Assembly: GCA_021204085.1 (NCBI GenBank)
Contig: JAJPZY010000078.1
Coordinates: 1 to 56,120, forward strand
DNA from: Clostridiales bacterium
GTDB lineage: Bacteria > Bacillota > Clostridia > Lachnospirales > Lachnospiraceae
Direction: 5' to 3'
DNA: 56,120 nucleotides
Shown here piece after piece: positions 18,742 through 26,637 of the stretch. The translations under genes and the position numbers were made by a program. The notes below the pieces were generated by a model. That model searched no databases, had not been told where the DNA came from, and saw only the letters and a list, made by a program, of their open reading frames with translations. Numbering within the stretch: position 1 is the stretch's first letter; every line of letters begins with the position of its first letter.

Positions 18742-19134
18742 ATGACGATAACAATGTTAAAAGGGAAAATCCACCGTGCTACGGTGACGCAGGCGGAGCT
18801 TTCCTACGTCGGCAGCATCACGGTAGATGAGGAACTTCTTCGCGCCGCCGGCATTCTCGAATACGAAAAAGTTCAAATTGTTGATGTCGACAATGGCAGC
18901 CGCTTTGAGACATATACGATCGCAGGAGAGCCGGGAAGCGGTGTAATCTGCTTAAACGGCGCGGCAGCACGGTGTGTCAGTGTCGGAGACCGGATTATCC
19001 TTATGTCCTATGCGGATATGGCGCCGGAGGAAGCGAAAGAACATAGGCCCTCCGTTGTTTTCGTGGATGACAACAATCGTCCCCGGCGGATCACGAAATA
19101 TGAAAAACAAGGTCAGCTGTACGAAGTTCAGTAG
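18742..19134 (+). CDS. panD: Aspartate 1-decarboxylase (pro-enzyme)
   Basis: PanD makes beta-alanine from aspartate using a pyruvoyl group formed by self-cleavage. With the ATG at 18742 (GAGGA about nine bases upstream) the pro-enzyme has 130 residues. The cleavage site falls exactly at G24-S25 in YVGSITVD, matching the family numbering. [20 protein letters not shown] and [21 protein letters not shown] are typical. An in-frame ATG at 18703 would add 13 non-conserved residues. Confidence 0.96.
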   Translation: MTITMLKGKIHRATVTQAELSYVGSITVDEELLRAAGILEYEKVQIVDVDNGSRFETYTIAGEPGSGVICLNGAAARCVSVGDRIILMSYADMAPEEAKEHRPSVVFVDDNNRPRRITKYEKQGQLYEVQ

Positions 19135-19152
19135 ACAAAGGAAGGAAAAATC

Positions 19153-20379
19153 ATGCTTACAGGGAAAACAATTGTTCTTGGTGTGACAGGCAGTATTGCA
19201 GTCTATAAGATTGCCAATCTGGCGAGTATGCTTGTCAAGCTGCATGCGGATGTTCATGTGATCATGACGAAGAATGCGGCAAATTTTATCCATCCGACCA
19301 CGTTTGAGACGCTGACAAATCATAAGTGTCTGGTGGATACCTTTGACCGCAATTTTGAATTTCATGTCGCTCACGTGAATCTCGCGGCGCAAGCGGATCT
19401 GATGATGATCGCGCCGGCTTCCGCAAATGTGATCGGTAAGCTGGCAGGAGGCATTGCGGATGATATGCTGACGACAACTGCAATGGCCTGCAAAGCGCCC
19501 ATGATCATTGCGCCGGCGATGAATACGAATATGTATGAAAATCCCATTGTTCAGGATAACCTGAAAAAACTGCGGTCTTATGGGAAAGCGATCATCGAAC
19601 CGGCCTGCGGGATGCTGGCCTGCCGGGACATCGGAAAAGGAAAGATGCCTGAGCCGGAGGTTTTACTTCATTATATTCTTCGTACTGTTGCGAAAGAAAA
19701 AGATCTTGCAGGAAAAAAAGTTTTGGTCACAGCCGGGCCAACACAGGAGGCGATTGATCCGGTTCGCTATATCACCAATCATTCAACCGGAAAGATGGGC
19801 TATGCTATCGCGGAAAATGCCATGCTGCGCGGTGCGGAGGTAACTCTTGTAACCGGACCCTGCAGTATCGATCCGCCGATGTTTACGGAAGTGATTTCGG
19901 TCATCAGTGCAGAGGAAATGTACGAAGCAGTAACCGCGCGGAGTGAGGATGCGGATATCATTATTATGACGGCGGCTGTTGCAGATTACCGTCCATCGAT
20001 CATCAGCAATGAGAAAGTGAAAAAGAAAGATGGAGACCTGTCGATTCCGCTGACCCGGACGAAGGATATCTTAAAAACCTTAGGATGCCGGAAACGTGAG
20101 GGACAGTTCCTCTGCGGATTTTCCATGGAAACGCAGAATATGCTGGAAAATTCCAGAAAGAAGATCCGTGAAAAACATCTCGACATGATCGTTGCCAATA
20201 ATCTGAAGGTCGCAGGCGCCGGATTCGGGACGGATACCAATGTAATTACGATGATTACGCCGGATTCCGAGACGGAGCTGCCGTTGATGAGCAAGCAGGA
20301 GGCGGCCGGGGAGGTTCTGGATGAGATTATGCGAAGATTTTCGAAAGCAGAGAACATATCCTGCAAAGCTGTCAGATAA
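19153..20379 (+). CDS. coaBC: Bifunctional phosphopantothenoylcysteine decarboxylase / phosphopantothenate-cysteine ligase
   Basis: CoaBC adds cysteine to 4'-phosphopantothenate and decarboxylates the product, two central steps from pantothenate to CoA. The 408-residue fusion has the flavin-dependent CoaC half first (VTGSIAVYKIANL, PASANVIGKLAGGIADDML, PAMNTNMY, a cysteine in GMLACRDIGKGKMPEP). The CoaB ligase half follows (VTAGPTQEAIDPVRYITNHS, MTAAVADYRP). It lies 18 bases after panD, so this operon runs from ketoisovalerate towards CoA. Pantothenate kinase and CoaD/CoaE are not in the window. Confidence 0.97.
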   Translation: MLTGKTIVLGVTGSIAVYKIANLASMLVKLHADVHVIMTKNAANFIHPTTFETLTNHKCLVDTFDRNFEFHVAHVNLAAQADLMMIAPASANVIGKLAGGIADDMLTTTAMACKAPMIIAPAMNTNMYENPIVQDNLKKLRSYGKAIIEPACGMLACRDIGKGKMPEPEVLLHYILRTVAKEKDLAGKKVLVTAGPTQEAIDPVRYITNHSTGKMGYAIAENAMLRGAEVTLVTGPCSIDPPMFTEVISVISAEEMYEAVTARSEDADIIIMTAAVADYRPSIISNEKVKKKDGDLSIPLTRTKDILKTLGCRKREGQFLCGFSMETQNMLENSRKKIREKHLDMIVANNLKVAGAGFGTDTNVITMITPDSETELPLMSKQEAAGEVLDEIMRRFSKAENISCKAVR

Positions 20380-20427
20380 AATATGTGATGATGTGTTTTT
20401 TTCGAACAAGAGAATGTATCATGAACA

Positions 20428-20469
20428 GGAAGCTGTTATATCTGAGAAAGATATGACAGCTTCCTTTTT
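20428..20469 (+). terminator. Intrinsic terminator of the pantothenate/CoA operon
   Basis: GGAAGCTGT (20428-20436) pairs with ACAGCTTCC (20456-20464), with further pairing in the loop (ATATCT/AGATAT). Five T residues follow. Confidence 0.9.
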
Positions 20470-20485
20470 AGCGCTGTTATATTGA

Positions 20486-20689
20486 CAATATGGAAATTTT
20501 GAATTCATACATCAGCCCGATCTGATTGTTGTTTGTGATCGCGTTTATTATTTCGATCAGACTTTCTATCCGACGATTTATGGTTTTGATTCGAAGATTC
20601 CGGTGGGGATTTTTGACGATGCGTGTCTGGTAGATTCCCCGGAGATTTTTGAGCGTGTCGGATTTTTGTATGATGATGAAAGAAGATAG
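20486..20689 (+). pseudogene. Remnant of a Uma2-family (DUF820) endonuclease-fold gene
   Basis: A 67-codon open frame with no start codon lies between the coaBC terminator and the copper promoter. It reads FEFIHQPDLIVVCD, then directly VYYFDQTFYPTIYGFDSKIPVGIFDD and a short tail ending DDERR. The first part resembles the central PDLVVVCD strand of Uma2 proteins and the second their C-terminal hairpin. The catalytic segment normally between them (GAPDLVIEI region, tens of residues) is missing, as is the N-terminal half. It is most simply a gene reduced by deletions. The family call rests on remembered sequence patterns; the rest of 20380-20887 holds a terminator and a promoter. Confidence 0.5.
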
Positions 20690-20735
20690 GGCATTATCAG
20701 AGTATAAAAGTGTTATAAGAAAATGATAATTACAC

Positions 20736-20764
20736 TTGAAATATACCCCGTGGGGGTATATAAT
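20736..20764 (+). promoter_or_regulatory. copper-responsive csoR-copA promoter with CsoR operator in the spacer
   Basis: TTGAAA (20736-20741), a 17-base spacer and TATAAT (20759-20764) form the promoter. The spacer holds a perfect palindrome, TATACCCC-GTG-GGGGTATA (20742-20760), which is the CsoR-type operator (G/C tract flanked by TA). A CsoR tetramer bound here would block RNA polymerase until Cu(I) releases it. The gene for CsoR follows directly, so it is autoregulated. Confidence 0.9.
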
Positions 20765-20887
20765 GATTTCGCAGTAGATGAAGACCAGGGTATCTTAGAG
20801 TATCTGTGATGTAGAATGAATGGTGTTCCCGGAGTAACCGGGGCAGATATGAGAGTGATATGGATGGATTTTGAGGGGGGAGAGAAT

Positions 20888-21295
20888 TTGGCTGAGTTAT
20901 CGAAGAATTTGACAGTAGTTATGGAGGTTTCGGAAGAAGCTTCGGAGGGTCTGACGGAAGCCCCGGGGAATTCGGCAGAAGTTTCGCAGGATTCGACGGC
21001 AGAATGCTGTTGCACCTGCAAGACAAAGAAGCGCTCGGCGGAAGAGTACAAAAGTCTGATGAATCGTTTGAGCCGCATTGAGGGACAGGTTCGCGGCGTG
21101 AAGAAGATGGTGGAGCGGGATGCTTACTGCGTAGATATCCTCACGCAGGTTTCAGCGATTAATTCCGCGCTCAACAGTTTTAATAAGGAGCTTTTGGGGA
21201 ACCATATTCGCAGCTGCGTCGTCGAGAATGTCCGCTCCGGCAATGACGAGGTCATTGATGAACTCGTGCGCACGATACAAAAGCTGATGAAATGA
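20888..21295 (+). CDS. csoR: Copper-sensing transcriptional repressor CsoR
   Basis: CsoR is a helical tetrameric repressor released from DNA by Cu(I). With a TTG start at 20888, seven bases after GAGGGGGG, the product has 135 residues. The C-H-C copper site is C81 (AYCVDIL), H106 (NHIRSC) and C110. NRLSRIEGQVRGVKKMV is the family helix-1 signature. About 35 acidic N-terminal residues and a cluster C40-C-C-T-C44 precede the fold. In-frame ATGs at 20816, 20849 and 20864 would lengthen the tail but have poor ribosome binding sites. copA follows 92 bases later. Confidence 0.9.
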   Translation: MAELSKNLTVVMEVSEEASEGLTEAPGNSAEVSQDSTAECCCTCKTKKRSAEEYKSLMNRLSRIEGQVRGVKKMVERDAYCVDILTQVSAINSALNSFNKELLGNHIRSCVVENVRSGNDEVIDELVRTIQKLMK

Positions 21296-21387
21296 CATCG
21301 TTTAAATAAAGATATTGATGGTTCGGAGTCCGTCTGATCCGGATATCTTTTGACTGTATGATTTATAACACAAGGAGTTTTTATTAT

Positions 21388-23979
21388 ATGGATCAGTATA
21401 ATGTTACCGGTATGAGCTGCGCGGCCTGCAGCGCCCATGTGGAAAAGGCCGTTCAAAAGGTTCCGGGTGTAGAGAGTGTGGCGGTGAGCCTGCTGACGAA
21501 TTCCATGAGTGTGGAGGGAAGTGCATCTTCTGCGGATGTGATCGCAGCGGTGACTGCTGCGGGGTATGGTGCTTCTCTGAAGGGAGATCCTGCTTCCGGC
21601 TCTCAGGCCGGACCGGACGAGGATTCCCTTGCGGACCATGAGACGCCGAAGCTTTTGCGGCGTCTGATCGCCTCCGTGATCATTCTGCTGCCTCTGATGT
21701 ATGTTTCGATGGGGCATATGATGTGGAATTGGCCGCTTCCTGCTGCACTTTCTGGGAATCATGTGGCAATGGGGCTCTATGAGATGCTGCTTGCCATCCT
21801 TATCATGGTGATTAATCAGAAGTTTTTTATCAGCGGCTTTACGAGTCTTCTGCACCGTTCCCCGAACATGGATACCCTGGTGGCGATGGGCTCTGCAGCG
21901 TCCTTTGCATACAGTACCTATGCGCTTTTTGCCATGACCGGCGCGCAGCTTCGTATGGATATGGACGCGGTCATGGTTTACATGGATGAGTTTTATTTTG
22001 AATCAGCAGCTATGATTCTGACGCTAATCACAATAGGGAAGACGCTGGAAGCTTATTCCAAGGGAAAAACGACAAATGCCCTGAAAGGTTTGATGCAGCT
22101 GGCGCCGAAGATGGCTCATGTGGTTCGAAACGGAGCGGAGGAGACGGTGTCCATAGACCAGGTGCGGACCGGAGATGTATTTGTCGTGCGCCCGGGCGAA
22201 AGCATCCCTGTAGATGGTGTGGTCCTGGAAGGTTCCGGCGCGGTGGATGAAGCGGCGCTTACCGGCGAAAGCATTCCTGTGGATAAGGGAGCCGGAAGCA
22301 CCGTATCTGCAGCCACGATGAATCAGTCCGGCTTTTTGAAATGCAAGGCGACGCGAGTCGGTGAGGATACGACCCTTTCTCAGATCATCCGGATGGTAAG
22401 CGACGCGGCGGCTACCAAGGCGCCCATTGCCAAGGTAGCGGACCGGGTGTCCGGCATTTTCGTGCCGACAGTGCTGATCATCGCTGCCGTGACGTTTTTA
22501 ATCTGGATCATGGTCGGGCAGACATTCGGATTCTGCCTGTCAAGAGCGGTTTCTGTCCTCGTGATCAGCTGTCCCTGTGCTCTGGGACTTGCGACGCCGG
22601 TGGCCATCATGGTAGGCAACGGTCTCGGCGCGCGCAATGGTGTTTTGTTTAAAACTGCTGTTTCTCTTGAGGAGACCGGAAAGATTGATATCGTAGCAAT
22701 GGATAAGACCGGCACGATCACGACCGGGAAGCCGAAAGTGACGGATATTATTCCGGCAGAAAAAGACAATAATTCTGAGAAAAGTATGGAACTCCTCCGT
22801 CTTGCCCTCGCTCTGGAACAGAAAAGCGAGCATCCGCTGGCGCATGCTATCATCGAATATGCCGATGAGCAGCATTTGTCTGCAGCGCCGGCAGATGATT
22901 TTCAGGCAGTGGCAGGCAACGGCCTGACCGGTATTTTGGGCGGTGATCGTTTATACGGAGGAAGCCTGAAGTACATTCAGACGGTGGCGGATGTTCCCAA
23001 TGATATGATTCAGAAAGCTTCCAAATTGGCAGAGGGTGGGAAGACTCCGCTGTTTTTTGCGAAAAACAGGGAGATATGTGGAATTATAGCGGTTGCCGAC
23101 GTAATTAAGCCGGAAGCGCCGGAAGCCATTCGCCAGCTGAAGAATATGGGAATTAAAGTGGTCATGCTGACAGGTGACAATCTACGAACAGCCCGTGCAA
23201 TCGCCGCGCAGGCCGGAGTGGATCATGTGATCGCAGATGTTTTGCCGCAGGATAAGGAGAGTGTGGTCCGTTCCCTCGGTGAGAAGGGCAAAGTAGCCAT
23301 GGTCGGGGACGGCATTAATGATGCGCCGGCTCTTACACGGGCAGATGTCGGGATTGCGATCGGCGCCGGCACAGACGTGGCGATTGACGCGGCCGATGTG
23401 GTCCTTGTAAAAAGCACTCTGGATGATGTGCCGGCAGCGATTCGTCTGAGCCGTCGAGTGCTTCGAAATATACATGAGAATCTGTTCTGGGCATTTTTTT
23501 ATAATGTGATCGGCATTCCGTTGGCTGCGGGAGCATACTATTATCTCCTCGGCTGGAAACTGAATCCGATGTTCGGCGCAGCGGCCATGAGCCTGTCCAG
23601 TTTTTGCGTTGTTACAAATGCGCTCAGGTTAAATTTTGTGAAGGTGCACAGTACACATCGGGATAAGCCGAAGAAGCATGTGTTATCCGACAGCCTGTTT
23701 GAGGAGTTTGACAGAGAACAGGATGTTTCAGATAAAAATATGAATGTAAAAGAAGAGGAGAGTAATTCAATGGAAAAAACAATCGAGATTAAGGGAATGA
23801 TGTGCGGACATTGTGAAAAGCATGTAAAAAATGCATTGGAAGCTTTGGATGGTGTGGTATCTGCAGAAGCCAGTCACGAGAAGGGCACAGCTGTCGTGAC
23901 ACTGAATACTGATGTGGCAGATGATGTCCTTAAAAAAGCTGTGGAGGATGCGGATTATGAGGTCGTGGCGATCCGGTAG
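21388..23979 (+). CDS. copA: Copper-exporting P1B-type ATPase CopA with N- and C-terminal HMA domains
   Basis: CopA pumps Cu(I) out across the membrane using ATP. The 863-residue protein has an N-terminal HMA domain (GMSCAACSAHVEKAV, C11 and C14) and two transmembrane helices before a further pair. The A domain has the TGES loop. The ion-binding motif is C395-P-C397; the phosphorylated aspartate is D439 in DKTGT. The nucleotide-binding SEHPLAHA and hinge GDGINDAP follow. After the last helices a charged linker of about 60 residues leads to a second HMA domain (795-863, C806 and C809 in GMMCGHCEKHV). The ATG at 21388 follows AAGGAG; an ATG at 21358 is rejected. Confidence 0.95.
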   Translation: MDQYNVTGMSCAACSAHVEKAVQKVPGVESVAVSLLTNSMSVEGSASSADVIAAVTAAGYGASLKGDPASGSQAGPDEDSLADHETPKLLRRLIASVIILLPLMYVSMGHMMWNWPLPAALSGNHVAMGLYEMLLAILIMVINQKFFISGFTSLLHRSPNMDTLVAMGSAASFAYSTYALFAMTGAQLRMDMDAVMVYMDEFYFESAAMILTLITIGKTLEAYSKGKTTNALKGLMQLAPKMAHVVRNGAEETVSIDQVRTGDVFVVRPGESIPVDGVVLEGSGAVDEAALTGESIPVDKGAGSTVSAATMNQSGFLKCKATRVGEDTTLSQIIRMVSDAAATKAPIAKVADRVSGIFVPTVLIIAAVTFLIWIMVGQTFGFCLSRAVSVLVISCPCALGLATPVAIMVGNGLGARNGVLFKTAVSLEETGKIDIVAMDKTGTITTGKPKVTDIIPAEKDNNSEKSMELLRLALALEQKSEHPLAHAIIEYADEQHLSAAPADDFQAVAGNGLTGILGGDRLYGGSLKYIQTVADVPNDMIQKASKLAEGGKTPLFFAKNREICGIIAVADVIKPEAPEAIRQLKNMGIKVVMLTGDNLRTARAIAAQAGVDHVIADVLPQDKESVVRSLGEKGKVAMVGDGINDAPALTRADVGIAIGAGTDVAIDAADVVLVKSTLDDVPAAIRLSRRVLRNIHENLFWAFFYNVIGIPLAAGAYYYLLGWKLNPMFGAAAMSLSSFCVVTNALRLNFVKVHSTHRDKPKKHVLSDSLFEEFDREQDVSDKNMNVKEEESNSMEKTIEIKGMMCGHCEKHVKNALEALDGVVSAEASHEKGTAVVTLNTDVADDVLKKAVEDADYEVVAIR
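23770..23979 (+). CDS. Possible internally initiated CopZ-like copper chaperone (in frame within copA)
   Basis: The C-terminal HMA domain of copA begins with its own ATG at 23770, nine bases after GAGGAG (23755-23760). That is as good a ribosome binding site as those of the real genes nearby. Initiation here would yield a free 69-residue protein with the CopZ pattern (GMMCGHCEKHVKNALEALDGV), the usual length of bacterial copper chaperones. Seen: site, spacing, domain boundary. Inference: that ribosomes use it. The domain also makes sense purely as part of CopA. Confidence 0.4.
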   Translation: MEKTIEIKGMMCGHCEKHVKNALEALDGVVSAEASHEKGTAVVTLNTDVADDVLKKAVEDADYEVVAIR

Positions 23980-24027
23980 CTGCGGCTCTGCTGTTCGCAG
24001 CAATCATATCTATATGTAAATCGAGTT

Positions 24028-24075
24028 AAAGTACGGACTGTTCCGGTTTTTTGAGAGTACAGTTCGTACTTTTTT
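24028..24075 (+). terminator. Intrinsic terminator of csoR-copA
   Basis: A 14-bp stem with one G-U pair joins 24028-24041 (AAAGTACGGACTGT) to 24059-24072, with a 17-base loop. The 3' arm runs into a T tract. Confidence 0.85.
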
Positions 24076-24131
24076 GCTGCCGCAAAACAGATAAATTCTT
24101 TAAAATGTAATTTATTATCCATAAAAAATGT

Positions 24132-24143
24132 GATAAGCTTATC
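24132..24143 (+). promoter_or_regulatory. 12-bp perfect palindrome upstream of the nuclease lipoprotein gene
   Basis: GATAAGCTTATC lies 56 bases before the next gene in AT-rich, promoter-like DNA. It could be an operator, but I recognise no specific regulator and short palindromes also arise by chance. Confidence 0.3.
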
Positions 24144-24198
24144 TTATTGATAAAAGAGAAAGATTAGAATAGAATCCTCTGATTTCGGGTGATTGAAT

Positions 24199-25329
24199 AT
24201 GAGTTTTATGAAGAGAAAATTCAAATCAATGGTTTGCATATTTTTGTGCCTGTCTCTTTTGCTGTTTCCTGCCTGTTCACCGACAGAAAATGATTCAACC
24301 GGACGTTCTGAACAGCAAACTGCAGGTATAGATTTTGTTTCGGTTGAAAATGCGGCTAACGAGGATGAAGGTAATGATGCGGAGGATACGGCTTTTTCTG
24401 AAAACTCTGATCGATCCGATACAAAAGCAGATGATTCAGAACTTTCCGGAACAGCGCAGTGTATGGAAATCTGGACCGGCGTTTCCTTCGATGGTCTGGA
24501 CCGGGCGGACACAGTGGAAGATGTGCCGGAGTATGAAGATGAGATTTACGCGGTAATAAATAACAATGAACCGGAATTTACAGAGGAAGACCTGGCCGTT
24601 ACAGAATCTTATGAGTCGTACAGTGAACTGGATGAACTGGGTCGGTGCGGCGTCTGCGTCGCCTGCATCAGTACAGATATCATGCCGACGGAGGAGCGGG
24701 GGTCCATCGGTCAGATAAAGCCGACCGGGTGGCATACGGTAAAGTATGACGGCGTGGATGGAATGTATCTTTATAATCGCTGCCATCTGATTGCTTATGA
24801 GCTGGCCGCGGAAAACGCAAACGAAGAGAATCTGATTACTGGGACCCGTTATTTTAACGTGGAGGGAATGCTTCCTCTGGAAAATATGGTTACTGATTTT
24901 ATTGAAGAGACGGAATACCATGTCCTATATCGGGTAACACCAATTTTTGATGGTGATAATCTGGTGGCATCCGGAGTGCAGATGGAGGCGCGGTCGCTGG
25001 AGGATGACGGGGAAGGCATCTGCTATAATGTATATGTTTATAATATTCAGCCGGGGATTGAAATTGACTATGCAACCGGGGAAAGCCGGGAATCTGACGA
25101 GGACAGTTCAGTGTCGGATACTTCCGGCGAAACCGTCTCAGCATTATCCGAAGATTCCGATAATTCCGAGGCGACAACCTATGTCGTCAATACAAATACG
25201 AAAAAATTTCATAAGCCCGGCTGCTCCAGTGTGGAGGATATTGCGGAGTATAACCGAAAAGATTATACCGGCAGCCGTGATACGCTGATTGAGGAAGGCT
25301 TTGAACCCTGCAAACGGTGCAATCCGTAG
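24199..25329 (+). CDS. Lipoprotein DNA/RNA non-specific endonuclease with C-terminal Cys metal-binding domain
   Basis: Probably a surface-anchored nuclease. The 376-residue precursor has a basic N terminus, a hydrophobic core and a lipobox-like FPAC with C26 as the lipid site. An acidic Ser/Asn-rich spacer (30-110) follows. The nuclease_NS domain spans about 110-280, with H196 in YNRCHLIAY and the [10 protein letters not shown] segment with the metal-binding Asn. Canonical enzymes read DRGH where this has NRCH. A second acidic linker leads to a 50-residue domain [15 protein letters not shown]...CKRCNP. C342, C371, C374 and perhaps H338 look like an Ada-type zinc site. ATG at 24199 is chosen over TTG at 24193; ATG at 24208 is possible. 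Confidence 0.85.
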   Translation: MSFMKRKFKSMVCIFLCLSLLLFPACSPTENDSTGRSEQQTAGIDFVSVENAANEDEGNDAEDTAFSENSDRSDTKADDSELSGTAQCMEIWTGVSFDGLDRADTVEDVPEYEDEIYAVINNNEPEFTEEDLAVTESYESYSELDELGRCGVCVACISTDIMPTEERGSIGQIKPTGWHTVKYDGVDGMYLYNRCHLIAYELAAENANEENLITGTRYFNVEGMLPLENMVTDFIEETEYHVLYRVTPIFDGDNLVASGVQMEARSLEDDGEGICYNVYVYNIQPGIEIDYATGESRESDEDSSVSDTSGETVSALSEDSDNSEATTYVVNTNTKKFHKPGCSSVEDIAEYNRKDYTGSRDTLIEEGFEPCKRCNP

Positions 25330-25339
25330 AAGGCGCAGT

Positions 25340-25819
25340 ATGAACATCACAATTTACACAGTTGGAAAAATCAAAGAAAGTTTTTACCGGCAGGCCATAG
25401 AGGAATATACCAAACGCCTCTCCCGCTATTGTAAGCTGAAGATTGTAGAAGCTGCGGATGAGAAAATTCCGGATCACGCGAGCGAAGCCCTTGCCGCGCA
25501 GATTAAAGACAAAGAAGGACAACGTCTTCTGGCAAAGATTCGGGAGGATACCTATCTCATAGCGCTTGCCATCGATGGTAAAAAGATGGACTCCGTCGCT
25601 TTTTCAGAAAAAATCCAGTCCCTCGGCCTTTACGGCAGAAGCGAGATCGGATTCGTCATCGGCGGTTCTCTCGGACTGGCGGATGCGGTACTGAAACGCG
25701 CAGACTTCACACTGAGCTTCTCCGATATGACTTTCCCGCACCAGTTGATGCGCGTAGTCTTGTTGGAACAGATATACCGCGCCTACCGAATCATGAACCA
25801 CGAACCCTACCACAAGTAA
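25340..25819 (+). CDS. rlmH: 23S rRNA (pseudouridine1915-N3)-methyltransferase
   Basis: RlmH is a SPOUT-class enzyme that methylates pseudouridine 1915 in helix 69 of 23S rRNA. With the ATG at 25340 the protein has 159 residues, the exact usual length. The SAM-binding trefoil knot shows in [20 protein letters not shown], and the C terminus [20 protein letters not shown]...EPYHK is the family signature. It starts 11 bases after the nuclease gene. The Shine-Dalgarno site (AGGCG) is modest. Confidence 0.96.
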   Translation: MNITIYTVGKIKESFYRQAIEEYTKRLSRYCKLKIVEAADEKIPDHASEALAAQIKDKEGQRLLAKIREDTYLIALAIDGKKMDSVAFSEKIQSLGLYGRSEIGFVIGGSLGLADAVLKRADFTLSFSDMTFPHQLMRVVLLEQIYRAYRIMNHEPYHK

Positions 25820-25936
25820 ACCACGAACTTTACGAATGTTATAGTTATACAAAAACACTCTGTTTAGCTATAGATAACGTTAGGTAGGATGTGGAGAGTG
25901 TCAGCATCCGTCAAACAACCCCAAGGAGGAACTCTC

Positions 25937-26230
25937 ATGAACACGCTCGAATTACTTGATACGCTTCAGAAAAAAGCAATGCAGGACCCCATCCTGCGCG
26001 AAGAACTCTTAGAGACCCGCAGGGCCGCCGATCCTTATTCCGCATTTTGCAGGAAATGCCGTGAACTCGGATATGAGATTTATGAGATGGATCTTATTAT
26101 GGCCGGGGAAGAGTTTGTTGCCGCCATGAAGCGAAGCACGAACGGCGGAGGAGAAAATTCGCCGATGCTTTTTGGCGAGGATGATTTTTACGAAATGTTC
26201 TTTGACGCACTGCAGGCCGATCCAATCTGA
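25937..26230 (+). CDS. Small Nif11-like conserved protein of unknown function
   Basis: A 97-residue protein whose ATG follows CAAGGAGGA closely. Residues 1-60 (LELLDTLQKKAMQDPILREELLETR, then CRELGYEIYEMDLI) have the helix-turn-helix outline of Nif11-type peptides: an acidic start, DPxLRxxL and a GY pair. After KRSTNGGGENSP comes an acidic, aromatic tail (FGEDDFYEMFFDAL). Nif11-like proteins are either RiPP leader peptides or unassigned small proteins. No modification or export gene is nearby, there is only one core cysteine pair (CRKC), and the function is unknown. The GGG could be a Gly-Gly processing site, but that is speculation. It stands between rlmH and yqfC with about 115 bases of hairpin-containing leader. 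Confidence 0.7.
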   Translation: MNTLELLDTLQKKAMQDPILREELLETRRAADPYSAFCRKCRELGYEIYEMDLIMAGEEFVAAMKRSTNGGGENSPMLFGEDDFYEMFFDALQADPI

Positions 26231-26281
26231 GAAAAGCGATCCGGAATCATATCTGCTCCGTGTTTTTCATATTTATACAAT

Positions 26282-26563
26282 ATGAGAGACAAAGTGAAAA
26301 ATAAACTGGCTGCAGATATATCCGCTCACCTGAATCTTCCGAAAGATCTGATCCTCGGAGATCCGATCGTAACTATCACCGGACGACGGGAGATTACTGT
26401 GGAAAATTACCGGGGAATCCTGAATTATGAGACGGTTCTGATTCGGCTGTCACTGAAACATGGACAGGTAGAGATACATGGCAGCAATCTGAAAATAGAC
26501 TATTATACGAATGATGAAATGAAGATAAGCGGGAGAATTGATAAAATCGAGTATAGTATCTGA
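26282..26563 (+). CDS. yqfC: Sporulation protein YqfC (YabP/YqfC family)
   Basis: A 93-residue YabP-like protein made in the mother cell during spore formation in Bacillus. Family pattern: N-terminal helix, then LPKDLILGDPIVTITGRREITVENYRGIL, with LSLKHGQVEIHGSNLKI near the end. It is paired with yqfD 74 bases downstream, an arrangement conserved across endospore formers. I see no strong Shine-Dalgarno site before the ATG. The molecular role is not known. Confidence 0.92.
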   Translation: MRDKVKNKLAADISAHLNLPKDLILGDPIVTITGRREITVENYRGILNYETVLIRLSLKHGQVEIHGSNLKIDYYTNDEMKISGRIDKIEYSI

Positions 26564-26637
26564 CCATTTCGTGCAGATACCGGGACACAAAAGAATCATA
26601 CATATAACGATTCATAATATATATGTGAGGCCTGTCT

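Noticed and set aside
26600-26626. ACATATA/TATATGT inverted repeat before yqfD
   Set aside because: A 7-bp all-AT-rich stem in AT-rich DNA is likely by chance, although it touches the Shine-Dalgarno region.
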